Assembly (NCBI GenBank): GCA_003543235.1
Contig: DPJA01000038.1
Span: 571,343-635,342, forward strand
DNA: 64,000 bases
From: Lachnospiraceae bacterium
GTDB lineage: Bacteria > Bacillota > Clostridia > Lachnospirales > Anaerotignaceae
Reading direction: 5' to 3'
Below the pieces are notes generated by a model. The model worked only from the letters and a program-made list of their open reading frames with translations, was not told the DNA's origin and ran no database searches. The position numbers were made by a program, and so were the translations under genes. This document shows, piece by piece, positions 9,185-17,580 of the stretch (position 1 is its first letter; every line of letters starts with the position of its first letter).

Positions 9185-9410
9185 ATATTCACCAACCTTG
9201 TCATCAAAAATCTCCTCTCTCTAGGCTTCTAGGAGAGCAATCTTATAAAACTTGGCTTAAAGCTGTATAAAAACAAACTCATTATGGATAAAATAGAAGA
9301 TGACTACAGCAAATAAAATCAAAAAATAATTCAAAGATGTGTTGTATACAAAAAGACCGAATCTTAAATTGAGGATTAAGTCTATTTTTGTACCCAAAAT
9401 TGAGATAGAT
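9185..9410 (+). pseudogene. Degenerate relic of a DUF1643 gene and its terminator
   Basis: This stretch lies in the 545-base gap between the SLH gene and ppx. It follows the intact DUF1643 gene at 56618-57277 for about 160 bases (shared blocks such as CTTGTCATCAAAAATCTCC and GTGGATAAA/ATGGATAAA), then jumps to the sequence after that gene's stop: GAGGATTAAGTCTATTTTTG compares with AAGGATTAGGTCTATTTTTG at 57292. Frame is lost (a TAA falls soon after the ACTACAGCAAA block). It marks an old insertion or duplication of the accessory module. The rest of the gap holds only AT-rich sequence and the promoter of ppx. Confidence 0.8.
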
Positions 9411-9426
9411 AATTACTCACAATTTC

Positions 9427-9454
9427 TTTACATTTATTTTACATTTTGTAGATT
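9427..9454 (+). promoter_or_regulatory. Promoter of ppx-ppk1 with a Pho-box-like repeat
   Basis: TTTACA-N5-TTTACA at 9427-9432 and 9438-9443 matches the 11-base spacing of Firmicute PhoP boxes (TT[ATC]ACA repeats). The first repeat also serves as a -35 element 16 bases from TAGATT (9449-9454). Phosphate control of polyphosphate genes would make sense, but only one pair of repeats is visible and AT-rich DNA can give such matches by chance. Confidence 0.4.
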
Positions 9455-9529
9455 GCGAAGTTTACAAAGGGACATTAAAATAAAAAATGTGTAATTTTGT
9501 CTAAAAAACAGGAAAAAGAGGAGAATAAT

Positions 9530-10447
9530 ATGCAAGGAGTAATTGATATAGGTTCTAATACTATGCGTCTTGTTATTTATAAGATTGAAAATGGGAATAT
9601 TAAGCAAATGCTTAATAAAAAACGTGCGGCAGGTCTTGTGGGATATATTAACAAGCAAGGCTGTTTAAACGCTAGTGGCATTGCTAAAGCAATTGAAGTT
9701 CTTTCGGAATTTAAGGAAATTGCTGATAATATTGGCCTTGATGAAATCTATCCTTTTGCAACTGCCTCACTGCGAAACATTAATAATACTCAACAAGTGC
9801 TTGAAGAAATTAAAGATGCCTGTGGATTTGAAGTTCGTGTGCTAAGCGGAGAGGAAGAAGCCACTTTTGACTATTATGGTTCTCTTCAGTGTATGGAAAT
9901 GCACAGAGGTCTTATTGTGGATGTTGGCGGCGGCAGTACAGAGCTTGTTTTTTATAACGAAAAGCAAATGCTTTCCACGCAGTCCATCCCTATTGGTTCC
10001 CTTAATACTTATAGCCAATATGTTAAAGATATAATACCAACAAAAAAAGAAATTGAACGTATAGAAAACATTGTTCGAGAAAAATTGGAAATGGTAGTCC
10101 TTCCAACTGGCGATTTCTATACCACACCTATTTGCGGCGTTGGTGGAACTGCAAGAGCAACAAGAGATATGATGAAAAACATGAAGAAATTGGTTCAAGA
10201 AGGAAATCAATACAATAGCGAATCTCTTTTTTCATTAATGGATGATGCACGTAAAAGCCCAGGAAAAGTTGCTGCTCGAATTTTAAAAATTGCTCCCGAA
10301 CGAATTCACACACTTCTGCCTGGAATAATTATATTGTCCACAATTGCAAAGAGTTATAATACACAATATATTGTTACAAGCAACTACGGTGTTCGTGAAG
10401 GCTATCTTTACCACTTACTTCAACAAAGGGGTGAACTTAATGACTAA
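9530..10447 (+). CDS. ppx: Exopolyphosphatase (Ppx/GppA family)
   Basis: Hydrolyses terminal phosphate from inorganic polyphosphate, or (p)ppGpp if GppA-like. The 305-residue product starts MQGVIDIGSNTMRLVIY (phosphate-1 loop of the ASKHA fold) and contains SGEEEATFDYYGS (catalytic Glu region) and VDVGGGSTELV (phosphate-2 loop). It corresponds to the two N-terminal actin-like domains only, the short Ppx form. The ATG at 9530 has GAGGAG eight bases ahead; an upstream TTG at 9497 has no site. It overlaps ppk1 by eight bases, so polyphosphate breakdown and synthesis are co-expressed. Confidence 0.92.
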   Translation: MQGVIDIGSNTMRLVIYKIENGNIKQMLNKKRAAGLVGYINKQGCLNASGIAKAIEVLSEFKEIADNIGLDEIYPFATASLRNINNTQQVLEEIKDACGFEVRVLSGEEEATFDYYGSLQCMEMHRGLIVDVGGGSTELVFYNEKQMLSTQSIPIGSLNTYSQYVKDIIPTKKEIERIENIVREKLEMVVLPTGDFYTTPICGVGGTARATRDMMKNMKKLVQEGNQYNSESLFSLMDDARKSPGKVAARILKIAPERIHTLLPGIIILSTIAKSYNTQYIVTSNYGVREGYLYHLLQQRGELND

Positions 10448-12581
10448 TCAATTATATGCACAAGGCTTTACACAAAACAGAGAATTATCTTGGCTAAAAT
10501 TTAATCACCGTGTTTTAGAAGAAGCAATGGATGAAACAGTGCCTTTATTAGAAAGACTTAAGTTTATTTCTATTTTCACAGCAAACCTTGATGAATTTTT
10601 TATGATTCGTGTGGGCAGTTTGTATGATTTGTCCAATGTTAATAAAAATTCTATTGATAATAAATCTGGCATGACCGTAAAGCAGCAACTAGACAGCATT
10701 TATGACGCAGTTCGACCTATGTACAAAAATCGGGACCAGGTTTTTTTTGAGATAGAACATCAATTGCGTATGCACGGCATATATAATTTGTCCTATGCTG
10801 AACTTGAGCCTCCGGAGCAGAAATTTGTGAAAAACTATTTCAAAAACACAATTGCACCTATTCTTTCTCCGCAAATTGTAGACTCGCACCACCCATTTCC
10901 TCATTTGCAAAACAAAGTTATTCATATTGGTGCAATGTTGCGGTATAAAAGCAAAGAGGTATTTTCTGTTGTTCCTGTTCCAGACGTATTGCCAGAGATT
11001 GTGTTTCTACCTGGCAACGAGGTTCGTTATATAAAAACGGCGGATATTATATTAGAGAACATAAAACAAGTATATAGTCTTCATATTATTTCCGAAAAGG
11101 TTTTATTATGTATAACTCGCAATGCGGATATAAATCCCGACGATGAATCGTTTGAAATTGAAAGCGATTTCAGAAAAAAAATGAAAAAAATTATAGGTCA
11201 ACGCAAACGTCTTGCCCCTGTTCGCCTAGAGCTTTCGTCTTCAATAAGTCCAGAATTTTCTTCATACCTAAGTGAACATTTATCTATTACTACGGAACAA
11301 ATGTATATTTCTGAAACGCCAATGTCGCTTGCTTATGCCTTTTCTTTAGCCTCAAAGGTTTCAGACACTAAGAAAAGGGTATTAACCTATCGTCATTTTA
11401 CACCACAGCTGCCCTCTTCTATCAATATGAATGAAAGCATTATAAAACAGGTGCTTCACCATGATATACTTTTATCATATCCATATGAAAGCATGGAGCC
11501 TTTCTTGCAAATGATTCGAGAAGCCGCTAATGATTCTGCTGTGGTATCTATTAAAATTACCATATACCGTTTGGCAAGCAAAGCAAAGCTGGTAGAGTAT
11601 ATTTGTGCCGCAGCAGAAGCGGGCAAGGATGTTACTGTAATAATTGAGTTGCGTGCGAGATTTGATGAGCAGAATAATATTGACTGGTCTGAACGGCTAG
11701 AAGACGCTGGTTGTAAAGTAATATACGGTTTTGAAGATTATAAAATTCATTCAAAAATATGTTTGATTACCCGAAGAGAGCGTAACGAAATTAAATATAT
11801 AACACAGGTAGGTACAGGAAATTATAACGAAAAAACAGCCGAGATGTATACGGATTTATCTGTGCTTACTGCAAACAATGATATAGGAAGAGATGCTAAT
11901 GAATTTTTTAAAAACATGGCAATTGGCAATCTTGAAGGGCATTACCAGCATCTTCTTGTTGCCCCAGTTTCACTAAAAAGCACAATAATTCAGTTAATTG
12001 ACAATGAGATAGCAAAAGGTGATTCTGGGTATATTTTTCTTAAATTGAACTCCTTTACTGACCTTGATATTATAGACAAACTAAAACAAGCATCCTGTGC
12101 AGGGGTTAAAGTTAAAATGGTAGTTCGAGGTATTTGCTGTATTGTGCCAGGAATTAAAGGAAAAACTGAAAATATTAGTATTACGAGCATTGTTGGACGA
12201 TTTTTAGAGCATTCCCGAATCTATTGCTTTGGCAGCGGAAATTCGGAAAAAATTTATATTTCGTCTGCCGATTTTATGACAAGAAATACAGAACGCAGAG
12301 TAGAAATTGCCTGTCCTATTTACGACGAGGAAATTCGCTCAAAAATACATACTATTATTGAAGCAACAGAGTACGATAATCTTAAAGCAAGAGTTTTACT
12401 TTCAGATGGAAACTATACCAAAAAGGATACTATACAATTTCCAATTGATAGCCAACAGCTATTGATGAACCTGGAAGAGGAAAAAAATATAACGAAACCT
12501 AGTGCCTTGCCTTCTGATAGCATTTTGCATAAATTTCAACGCTGGGTTAAAAAAATACTTCTCAAATTTAACCTTATGTAA
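10440..12581 (+). CDS. ppk1: Polyphosphate kinase 1
   Basis: Reversibly transfers the gamma phosphate of ATP onto polyphosphate. The 713-residue protein has the standard PPK1 layout: N domain NRELSWLKFNHRVLEEA, middle and two phospholipase-D-like domains with FDEQNNIDWSERLEDAGC, the autophosphorylated His in YKIHSKICLI, VGTGNYNEKTAEMYTDLS, and the late DFMTRNTERRVEIACPI motif. Length is typical. ATG at 10440 lies within the end of ppx and follows AAAGGGGTG, which indicates translational coupling. A plausible upstream start at 10344 is inside ppx and unsupported. Confidence 0.96.
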   Translation: MTNQLYAQGFTQNRELSWLKFNHRVLEEAMDETVPLLERLKFISIFTANLDEFFMIRVGSLYDLSNVNKNSIDNKSGMTVKQQLDSIYDAVRPMYKNRDQVFFEIEHQLRMHGIYNLSYAELEPPEQKFVKNYFKNTIAPILSPQIVDSHHPFPHLQNKVIHIGAMLRYKSKEVFSVVPVPDVLPEIVFLPGNEVRYIKTADIILENIKQVYSLHIISEKVLLCITRNADINPDDESFEIESDFRKKMKKIIGQRKRLAPVRLELSSSISPEFSSYLSEHLSITTEQMYISETPMSLAYAFSLASKVSDTKKRVLTYRHFTPQLPSSINMNESIIKQVLHHDILLSYPYESMEPFLQMIREAANDSAVVSIKITIYRLASKAKLVEYICAAAEAGKDVTVIIELRARFDEQNNIDWSERLEDAGCKVIYGFEDYKIHSKICLITRRERNEIKYITQVGTGNYNEKTAEMYTDLSVLTANNDIGRDANEFFKNMAIGNLEGHYQHLLVAPVSLKSTIIQLIDNEIAKGDSGYIFLKLNSFTDLDIIDKLKQASCAGVKVKMVVRGICCIVPGIKGKTENISITSIVGRFLEHSRIYCFGSGNSEKIYISSADFMTRNTERRVEIACPIYDEEIRSKIHTIIEATEYDNLKARVLLSDGNYTKKDTIQFPIDSQQLLMNLEEEKNITKPSALPSDSILHKFQRWVKKILLKFNLM

Positions 12582-12690
12582 CTTTTTTCCCAAAGTTGTG
12601 AAACAAAGAAAGTGTTTTCAAAATACTCTTTTGCTTGGAATTGCTATAAACCTTGTTTTAATATAAGGTATCCACAATTAAAAATGTTTA

Positions 12691-12719
12691 AAGGGTCGAA
12701 GCCTAACGCTTTGACCCTT
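12691..12719. terminator. Bidirectional terminator between ppk1 and the pilT-like gene
   Basis: AAGGGTCGAAGC pairs with GCTTTGACCCTT (one G-T pair) around CTAAC. T-rich flanks on both sides suit the converging genes. Confidence 0.85.
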
Positions 12720-12749
12720 ATTTCTTGTTAGGTTGCAACACCCTAATTA

Positions 12750-13817
12750 TCACACATTTATATTAATTTTCTTTTGCATTAATTCTTTATTTATGCTATA
12801 TAAAAGTGCATTTTCACCCGTTATTCTACCGCTTTTATATAGATTATATATACTAGTATCCATAGATATCATATTCTCATCACCAGAAGAAAATATAGCT
12901 GAATCTATTTGGTGTATTTTGGACTCCCTTATCATGTTACGTATTGCACTGTTAATAAACATCACCTCAAAAGCAGGAACAACCTTGCCATCAACGGTTG
13001 GTATAAGCTGTTGGGATACAACAGCCCTAAGTACCATAGAAAGCTGAACTCTTATTTGCTGCTGCTGTTGTTCAGGAAAGGCATCAATAATACGGTCTAT
13101 AGTATTTGCCGCACCAATGGTATGCAGTGTAGATATAACAAAATGACCCGTTTCAGCCGCAGTAACCGCCGTACGAATAGTATCACTTTCCCTCATTTCT
13201 CCAATAAGTATCATGTCCGGAGACTGCCTGAGTGCCGCCATAAGTGCTACTACATAACTTGGTGTATCCATTGGTACTTCTCTTTGACTTACTACACTTT
13301 TTTTGTGTTTGTGCAAATATTCAATAGGATCTTCTAAAGTTATTATATGCCAATTCCTATTTTCATTAACAGCATCTACAATACACGCAAGGGATGTGCT
13401 TTTACCACTTGCCGCTGGGCCTGTTACAAGCACAAAACCCTTGTTAAAATCAGCAATTTTCATAACATTTTCAGGTATATTAAGCTCCGTATATACAGGC
13501 AATTTAAAAGAAACTACACGCACAATAGCCGCAAGAGAACCTCTCTGTTTATATGTATTAACCCTGAACCTAGATAAGTTCTTTACGGAAAAAGAAAAAT
13601 TATCATCGCCGCTATCTAAAAGCAACGATAGACTTCTGTCATCTGCAAGCTTATACATATTGTCAATTATCTCTCTTGTACTTTCAGGCATAAGCCTTTC
13701 CATCTCAAGCCTTTGAATACTTCCATTAACTTTATATGATACAGGAATACCCGCAATTATAAAAATATCAGATGCACCCATGTTAACTGCTTCAGATAAA
13801 ATATTTACAATGTCCAT
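12750..13817 (-). CDS. PilT-like type IV pilus/secretion ATPase
   Basis: 355-residue AAA secretion ATPase, the size of retraction ATPase PilT rather than PilB. Walker A is GPAASGKST, Asp box ITLEDPIEYLH, Walker B MILIGEMRESDT, and the His box reads GHFVISTLHT. It powers pilus dynamics at the inner membrane with the PilC/GspF protein encoded upstream in the same operon. No PilB-type ATPase is in the window, so this could be the sole motor of a small pilus-like machine, or PilB may be elsewhere. ATG at 13817 follows AGAGGTG. Last gene of the operon 17550-12750. Confidence 0.9.
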   Translation of the reverse strand: MDIVNILSEAVNMGASDIFIIAGIPVSYKVNGSIQRLEMERLMPESTREIIDNMYKLADDRSLSLLLDSGDDNFSFSVKNLSRFRVNTYKQRGSLAAIVRVVSFKLPVYTELNIPENVMKIADFNKGFVLVTGPAASGKSTSLACIVDAVNENRNWHIITLEDPIEYLHKHKKSVVSQREVPMDTPSYVVALMAALRQSPDMILIGEMRESDTIRTAVTAAETGHFVISTLHTIGAANTIDRIIDAFPEQQQQQIRVQLSMVLRAVVSQQLIPTVDGKVVPAFEVMFINSAIRNMIRESKIHQIDSAIFSSGDENMISMDTSIYNLYKSGRITGENALLYSINKELMQKKININV

Positions 13818-13847
13818 TTTACACCTCTGCCTTTCTAAAAAATTGAA

Positions 13848-14300
13848 TCAAAAAACCGGCAAATCCAAAAAAGTTGGTGTATCCTCTATTATGCGGTTAT
13901 TAACAACCTTCCACCCTAAAATTTCTATCTTTTCCTCTGCTGTAAATCTAGCATCCACTGCAAGCACCATTTTGTCTTTTACTGTTACAGCATATTTAAC
14001 ATTAACTATATTGCCATCATTAGTAATTATTGCATTATAGTCTTTAAAATGGGTTTCAATGTCCTCAATAATCTCATTCTTTTTTAAGGAACTATCAATT
14101 TCAGCCAAAATCTCCTCTGCCTTATTATCTGCCACATAGTATTGTGTGAGAGTTTCAGCTGTTTTCTGTGAAAGCTTATAATCCCTGTTAGCCGACATAA
14201 ATGATATACTTGCAAAAATTGTAAGGCACAAAAGTATAAACGCCATAAGAAGCGACGGTCCTCCAATAGGAAGTCCCATGGGTTTTATTCTTCTTTTCAT
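13848..14300 (-). CDS. Membrane-anchored pilus-operon protein of unknown family
   Basis: 150 residues with one N-terminal hydrophobic helix (LLMAFILLCLTIFASISF) and a mostly periplasm-type soluble remainder. It sits between the pilin-like gene and pilT and its ATG overlaps the previous stop (ATGA). A minor pilin or PilX/PilN-like assembly role is inferred from position; no prepilin cleavage motif with a +5 Glu is seen. GGGAGGGACAGCAG precedes the start. Confidence 0.7.
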   Translation of the reverse strand: MKRRIKPMGLPIGGPSLLMAFILLCLTIFASISFMSANRDYKLSQKTAETLTQYYVADNKAEEILAEIDSSLKKNEIIEDIETHFKDYNAIITNDGNIVNVKYAVTVKDKMVLAVDARFTAEEKIEILGWKVVNNRIIEDTPTFLDLPVF

Positions 14301-14734
14301 CTGCTGTCCCTCCCCTTGTATGTCTTAGTTTCCAGACAATACAAAATTTCGTCACTAGGTATATCTATTAAGTCAATAGTGGAATCAACAATTTCTCCAT
14401 CTTTTGTTTGCTTAACAACCATTTTAATCCTTGCATTAACATTATCATAACAAGGAACAAGCTCATCATCAAAATATATAATTATATTACCGTCCTTTGC
14501 AGTTGCACCATAGTAATCACAAAGGGTTTCAATTCCACCTCTATCGCTTTTAATAAGCTGTGCCGCATTTTGTGCCTGTATAACGGTATTGGTAAGCACT
14601 TGGCTTTCCTTACTTAAGGATTCCCCAGCAAAAAAAATTTTTATACATATTACCGCTGCTACAGAAAAAAAGAGCGTCACCACCATAAGCTCCATAAGTA
14701 AAAGTCCAGATTTATTTCGATTAAGATTACTCAT
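14297..14734 (-). CDS. Type IV pilin-like (pseudopilin) protein
   Basis: 145 residues. After the basic leader MSNLNRNKSG comes LLLMELMVVTLFFSVAAV: a prepilin peptidase site (Gly before hydrophobic residues, Glu at mature position 5) and the pilin helix. The globular part has no recognised adhesion domain. Probably a minor pilin processed by a PilD peptidase encoded outside this window. ATG at 14734 follows AGGTGATGTT; the stop overlaps the next gene by four bases. Confidence 0.82.
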   Translation of the reverse strand: MSNLNRNKSGLLLMELMVVTLFFSVAAVICIKIFFAGESLSKESQVLTNTVIQAQNAAQLIKSDRGGIETLCDYYGATAKDGNIIIYFDDELVPCYDNVNARIKMVVKQTKDGEIVDSTIDLIDIPSDEILYCLETKTYKGRDSR

Positions 14735-14746
14735 AACATCACCTGC

Positions 14747-15223
14747 TTAATTTATTGCCGCCAATATAGAATTATAGTTACCCTGTGGGCTTTTAACTGT
14801 TATTTTTAATAAATTGTTTTTTATTTCTGTCACTTCAAAGGATTCAACATCTGTAATTTTTGTGCCTGAAACCGCATCCAAATCGTTATCTGCCTCACTA
14901 AAAAGCTCATAAAGCTCTCCCTCGTAGGCATATATTTTTGTAATATAGCTTATGCCGTCAATATTCTCTTTCATAAACAATGCGTCCGTACCATTAAATT
15001 GACCCTTATATACCATGCCGTCTTCGTTAAACGCTTTTATTTTATTTGAAACATAAAGCAGACTTGTTCTAAGCTGATAATTATCCTCTGTATTTTTAGT
15101 TATACCCTGATATGTTCTTGCTCCTACAATAAGCAACCCTGAAAGGGACAGTGCAAAAGCCAAAAAAATGCACAGCACAAAAAATACATCTATGCTGTGT
15201 TTTTTTGTATTGCTTTTAATCAT
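14747..15223 (-). CDS. Pilus-operon membrane protein (DUF4860-like)
   Basis: 158 residues: short basic N-terminus, one membrane helix (DVFFVLCIFLAFALSLSGLL), then a soluble domain with YQLRTSLLYVSNKIKAF, as I recall it from DUF4860 proteins of clostridial pilus operons. Its ATG overlaps the stop of the upstream gene by eight bases, showing coupling. Function unknown; likely an extracytoplasmic structural part of the pilus machine. Confidence 0.7.
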   Translation of the reverse strand: MIKSNTKKHSIDVFFVLCIFLAFALSLSGLLIVGARTYQGITKNTEDNYQLRTSLLYVSNKIKAFNEDGMVYKGQFNGTDALFMKENIDGISYITKIYAYEGELYELFSEADNDLDAVSGTKITDVESFEVTEIKNNLLKITVKSPQGNYNSILAAIN

Positions 15224-15542
15224 TCAAATCACTCTCCGTAACAAAAATACCCGGCATAAGATTTTCACCTGTCAACTCATAATGCACTGTGTATTTATCA
15301 TAGTTATAGCTTAAACCATAGTTTTCCTTAAGATACTCTATATCCTTAGGGTACTGCCCTTCAATGGCATAGCAATGCACAGCGGTCTTTGCCACCGCCT
15401 CTGTAAGCAAACGACAGCCTTCTTCACTGCTGCTTTCATACATACGGTTGGCACTTACAATAAAAAAGCCAACCATGATGACAAACACTATGGCATACCC
15501 CAATAACCCTAAAATGTCTTTCTTCTTTTTTGAAAAAACCAC
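15216..15542 (-). CDS. Small membrane-anchored pilus-operon protein
   Basis: 108 residues from a GTG at 15542, which has AGGAG five bases ahead; an upstream in-frame ATG at 15584 lies inside pilC and has no site. One N-terminal membrane helix (GLLGYAIVFVIMVGFFIVSA) followed by a short soluble domain containing EGQYPKDIEYLKENYGL, reminiscent of the C-terminal half of small pseudopilins. No family is firmly recognised. The start falls 17 bases after the pilC stop. Confidence 0.7.
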   Translation of the reverse strand: MVFSKKKKDILGLLGYAIVFVIMVGFFIVSANRMYESSSEEGCRLLTEAVAKTAVHCYAIEGQYPKDIEYLKENYGLSYNYDKYTVHYELTGENLMPGIFVTESDLND

Positions 15543-15558
15543 GCTATCTCCTGCCCTT

Positions 15559-16608
15559 TCAACCCAATACAGACATAATTCCAAGCAAAGGCATCATAAC
15601 TATAAGAAGTATTAACCCAACCATTAAAGATAATATCATAACCAAAACAGGCTCAACAGATGATACCATTTCTGATATTCTATCTTCAGATTCATTAGAG
15701 TATTTTTCAGAAATATTTTTAAGTGCAGTTTCTGCATTTCCGCTTTTTAATCCTACGCTTAATATGCCTGCGTTTACGCCCTGAAAAATTCCAACTTTTT
15801 CAATAGCGTTAGAAAGTGACTCTCCCTTTGATACATCTTCCTTGCATTGTTTAATTTTTTCCTTAATTCGAGGATTACTGATAAAGCAGTCTGCCAAATC
15901 CATTGCATATTCAAGTTCAATTCCACTGGAAAAGGCCATTGAAAGTACAGATGCAAACCTTGCCTTAGAAATAATAGCACCCGTTTTGCTTTTTGACATA
16001 AATATTTTTTCAAAATCAAATAATGTTTTCCCGTGATTAAGCTTTTGGTAGATTAAAGATACTATGACTGCTAAAATAACTGCACCAAATACGCCCATAG
16101 CCACAACACTCAATATATGTCCGGCCTTTATAACTACAATTGTAGAGGTGGGTATGTCACTGCCCAAGTCATAATATACCTGACTAAAAGCAGGCAATAT
16201 CTTCGTAACAAGCACTAACAGCACAATAAACATCATTATAACCATAATACATGGAGATAGCACTGCCGTTTTTATTGCGGAATACAGTTCTCCTTTTTTC
16301 TCATAAAAAATGTGCAGCTCTTTAAGTATTTTTTCAAGGTTGCCTGTTTTTTCACCCATAAGTACCATATCTGTAAGATAGGTTGGAAACGCCTCTGTCA
16401 TAACAAGTGCATGATTAAATGTATCACCTTCGCTCATGGCATTAAAAATAACCATAAACAAATCCTTGCCCTCTTTAGTCTTTTCATCATCAGCAATTGT
16501 GAGTATTCCCTGCTCTAAGGACATCCCTGCACCTAAAAGCATGGAAATCTCCATGCAAAAAGCTGACAATTCATGCTCCTTTAGCATTTTAGTTTCATCT
16601 TTTTTCAT
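15559..16608 (-). CDS. PilC/GspF-type pilus assembly membrane protein
   Basis: Polytopic inner-membrane platform of type IV pilus or type II secretion machines, about 350 residues. It shows the duplicated T2SSF domain: FCMEISMLLGAGMSLEQGI, then GEKTGNLEKIL and a hydrophobic block, and again FASVLSMAFSSGIELEYAMDL with VGLKSGNAETAL and a C-terminal hydrophobic pair. ATG at 16608 follows ACGGTGAAAAT; an ATG at 16626 has no site. It works with the PilT-like ATPase encoded downstream. Confidence 0.9.
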   Translation of the reverse strand: MKKDETKMLKEHELSAFCMEISMLLGAGMSLEQGILTIADDEKTKEGKDLFMVIFNAMSEGDTFNHALVMTEAFPTYLTDMVLMGEKTGNLEKILKELHIFYEKKGELYSAIKTAVLSPCIMVIMMFIVLLVLVTKILPAFSQVYYDLGSDIPTSTIVVIKAGHILSVVAMGVFGAVILAVIVSLIYQKLNHGKTLFDFEKIFMSKSKTGAIISKARFASVLSMAFSSGIELEYAMDLADCFISNPRIKEKIKQCKEDVSKGESLSNAIEKVGIFQGVNAGILSVGLKSGNAETALKNISEKYSNESEDRISEMVSSVEPVLVMILSLMVGLILLIVMMPLLGIMSVLG

Positions 16609-16638
16609 ATTTTCACCGTCAATCATGATTTATGGAAA

Positions 16639-17550
16639 TTAATAAGCAAATCTTGCTGAATAATTATTCTCGTTTGGCTTAAAAGTTACTTGTGAACTTG
16701 CACCGCCTGATGCTGTGGACGCAAAGGTTGGGTCCATAAGTTTCCATCCATTTCCGTCAAAATAAATAATGTTATCCACCCATCCTATATCTTTTATATA
16801 TACAGTTATCCATGCGTGATAAGCACTACCTGCATAACCAACCATAAGTTTTGCGGGTATATTCTGACTTCTAAGCATAGATGCCATAACAGATGCGTAG
16901 TCAAGGCATATTCCTTTTTTGCTGCTTAGTATCAAATCAACATTAGGTACATATCCTGACTGAACAGTTTTAGCCTTACTATAGTCATATACAAATTTGC
17001 CAACAACATAGTTATATATATATTGAACCTTTTCCAGCTCTGTTGTGCAACCCTCTGTAATTTTTATCCCTTGTGAAACGACAGCAGACTTTTCGGTAAA
17101 GTTTACATATTGGTTAGGATAAAGAAACGGCGAAAATTCATTTTTTATATTGGCTGTAACAGATGTTCCATAAGCAGTTGAATATTTTGTTCCGCCAATA
17201 TTTTTGTAAACTGTAACCTTATATTTCCCGCTGCCTTCTGTTAATGGGAATGTCTCATAGGTGTTTTTAAGGGTTATATCATATGTATATGCGGTTCCCC
17301 CCGACTTTTCAATAATAAGTTTAATTTTACCAGTGCTGCTGCCCAAATATTTTGCCATAATATATCCTTCATTAACATTGGAGGCATCTATAGCCGCTTC
17401 TGAGTTATTAAGAACATTTTCTCCGCTCGCCACAGGAATTTTTATATTCAATTTGTCTGCACCCATAACCACAGTCCCTATAATAAGAACTAACAACGCT
17501 ATAAAGAATAAAATTTTTCCTCTATTGGGTTTGCATTTAACTTTTTTCAT
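16639..17550 (-). CDS. Membrane-anchored transglutaminase-like protein
   Basis: 303 residues with an N-terminal signal anchor (ILFFIALLVLIIGTVVMGA), a beta-rich linker domain, and a transglutaminase/protease-like core whose triad is visible: Cys in SKKGICLDYASVMASML, His in SAYHAWITVY, Asp in WKLMDPTFAS. Such proteins act outside the membrane as cysteine peptidases or cross-linkers. It is the first gene after the BTAD regulator and 30 bases before pilC, so it may process or cross-link pilus or surface proteins; substrate unknown. ATG at 17550 follows AGAGGTGG. Confidence 0.85.
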   Translation of the reverse strand: MKKVKCKPNRGKILFFIALLVLIIGTVVMGADKLNIKIPVASGENVLNNSEAAIDASNVNEGYIMAKYLGSSTGKIKLIIEKSGGTAYTYDITLKNTYETFPLTEGSGKYKVTVYKNIGGTKYSTAYGTSVTANIKNEFSPFLYPNQYVNFTEKSAVVSQGIKITEGCTTELEKVQYIYNYVVGKFVYDYSKAKTVQSGYVPNVDLILSSKKGICLDYASVMASMLRSQNIPAKLMVGYAGSAYHAWITVYIKDIGWVDNIIYFDGNGWKLMDPTFASTASGGASSQVTFKPNENNYSARFAY

Positions 17551-17580
17551 AAAATCCACCTCTTATCTTAAACTTTTTTA

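Noticed and set aside
12660..12682. AAGGTATCCAC match to the 46-bp repeat
   Set aside because: Only about 11 bases agree next to the ppk1 terminator; too short to count as a third copy.
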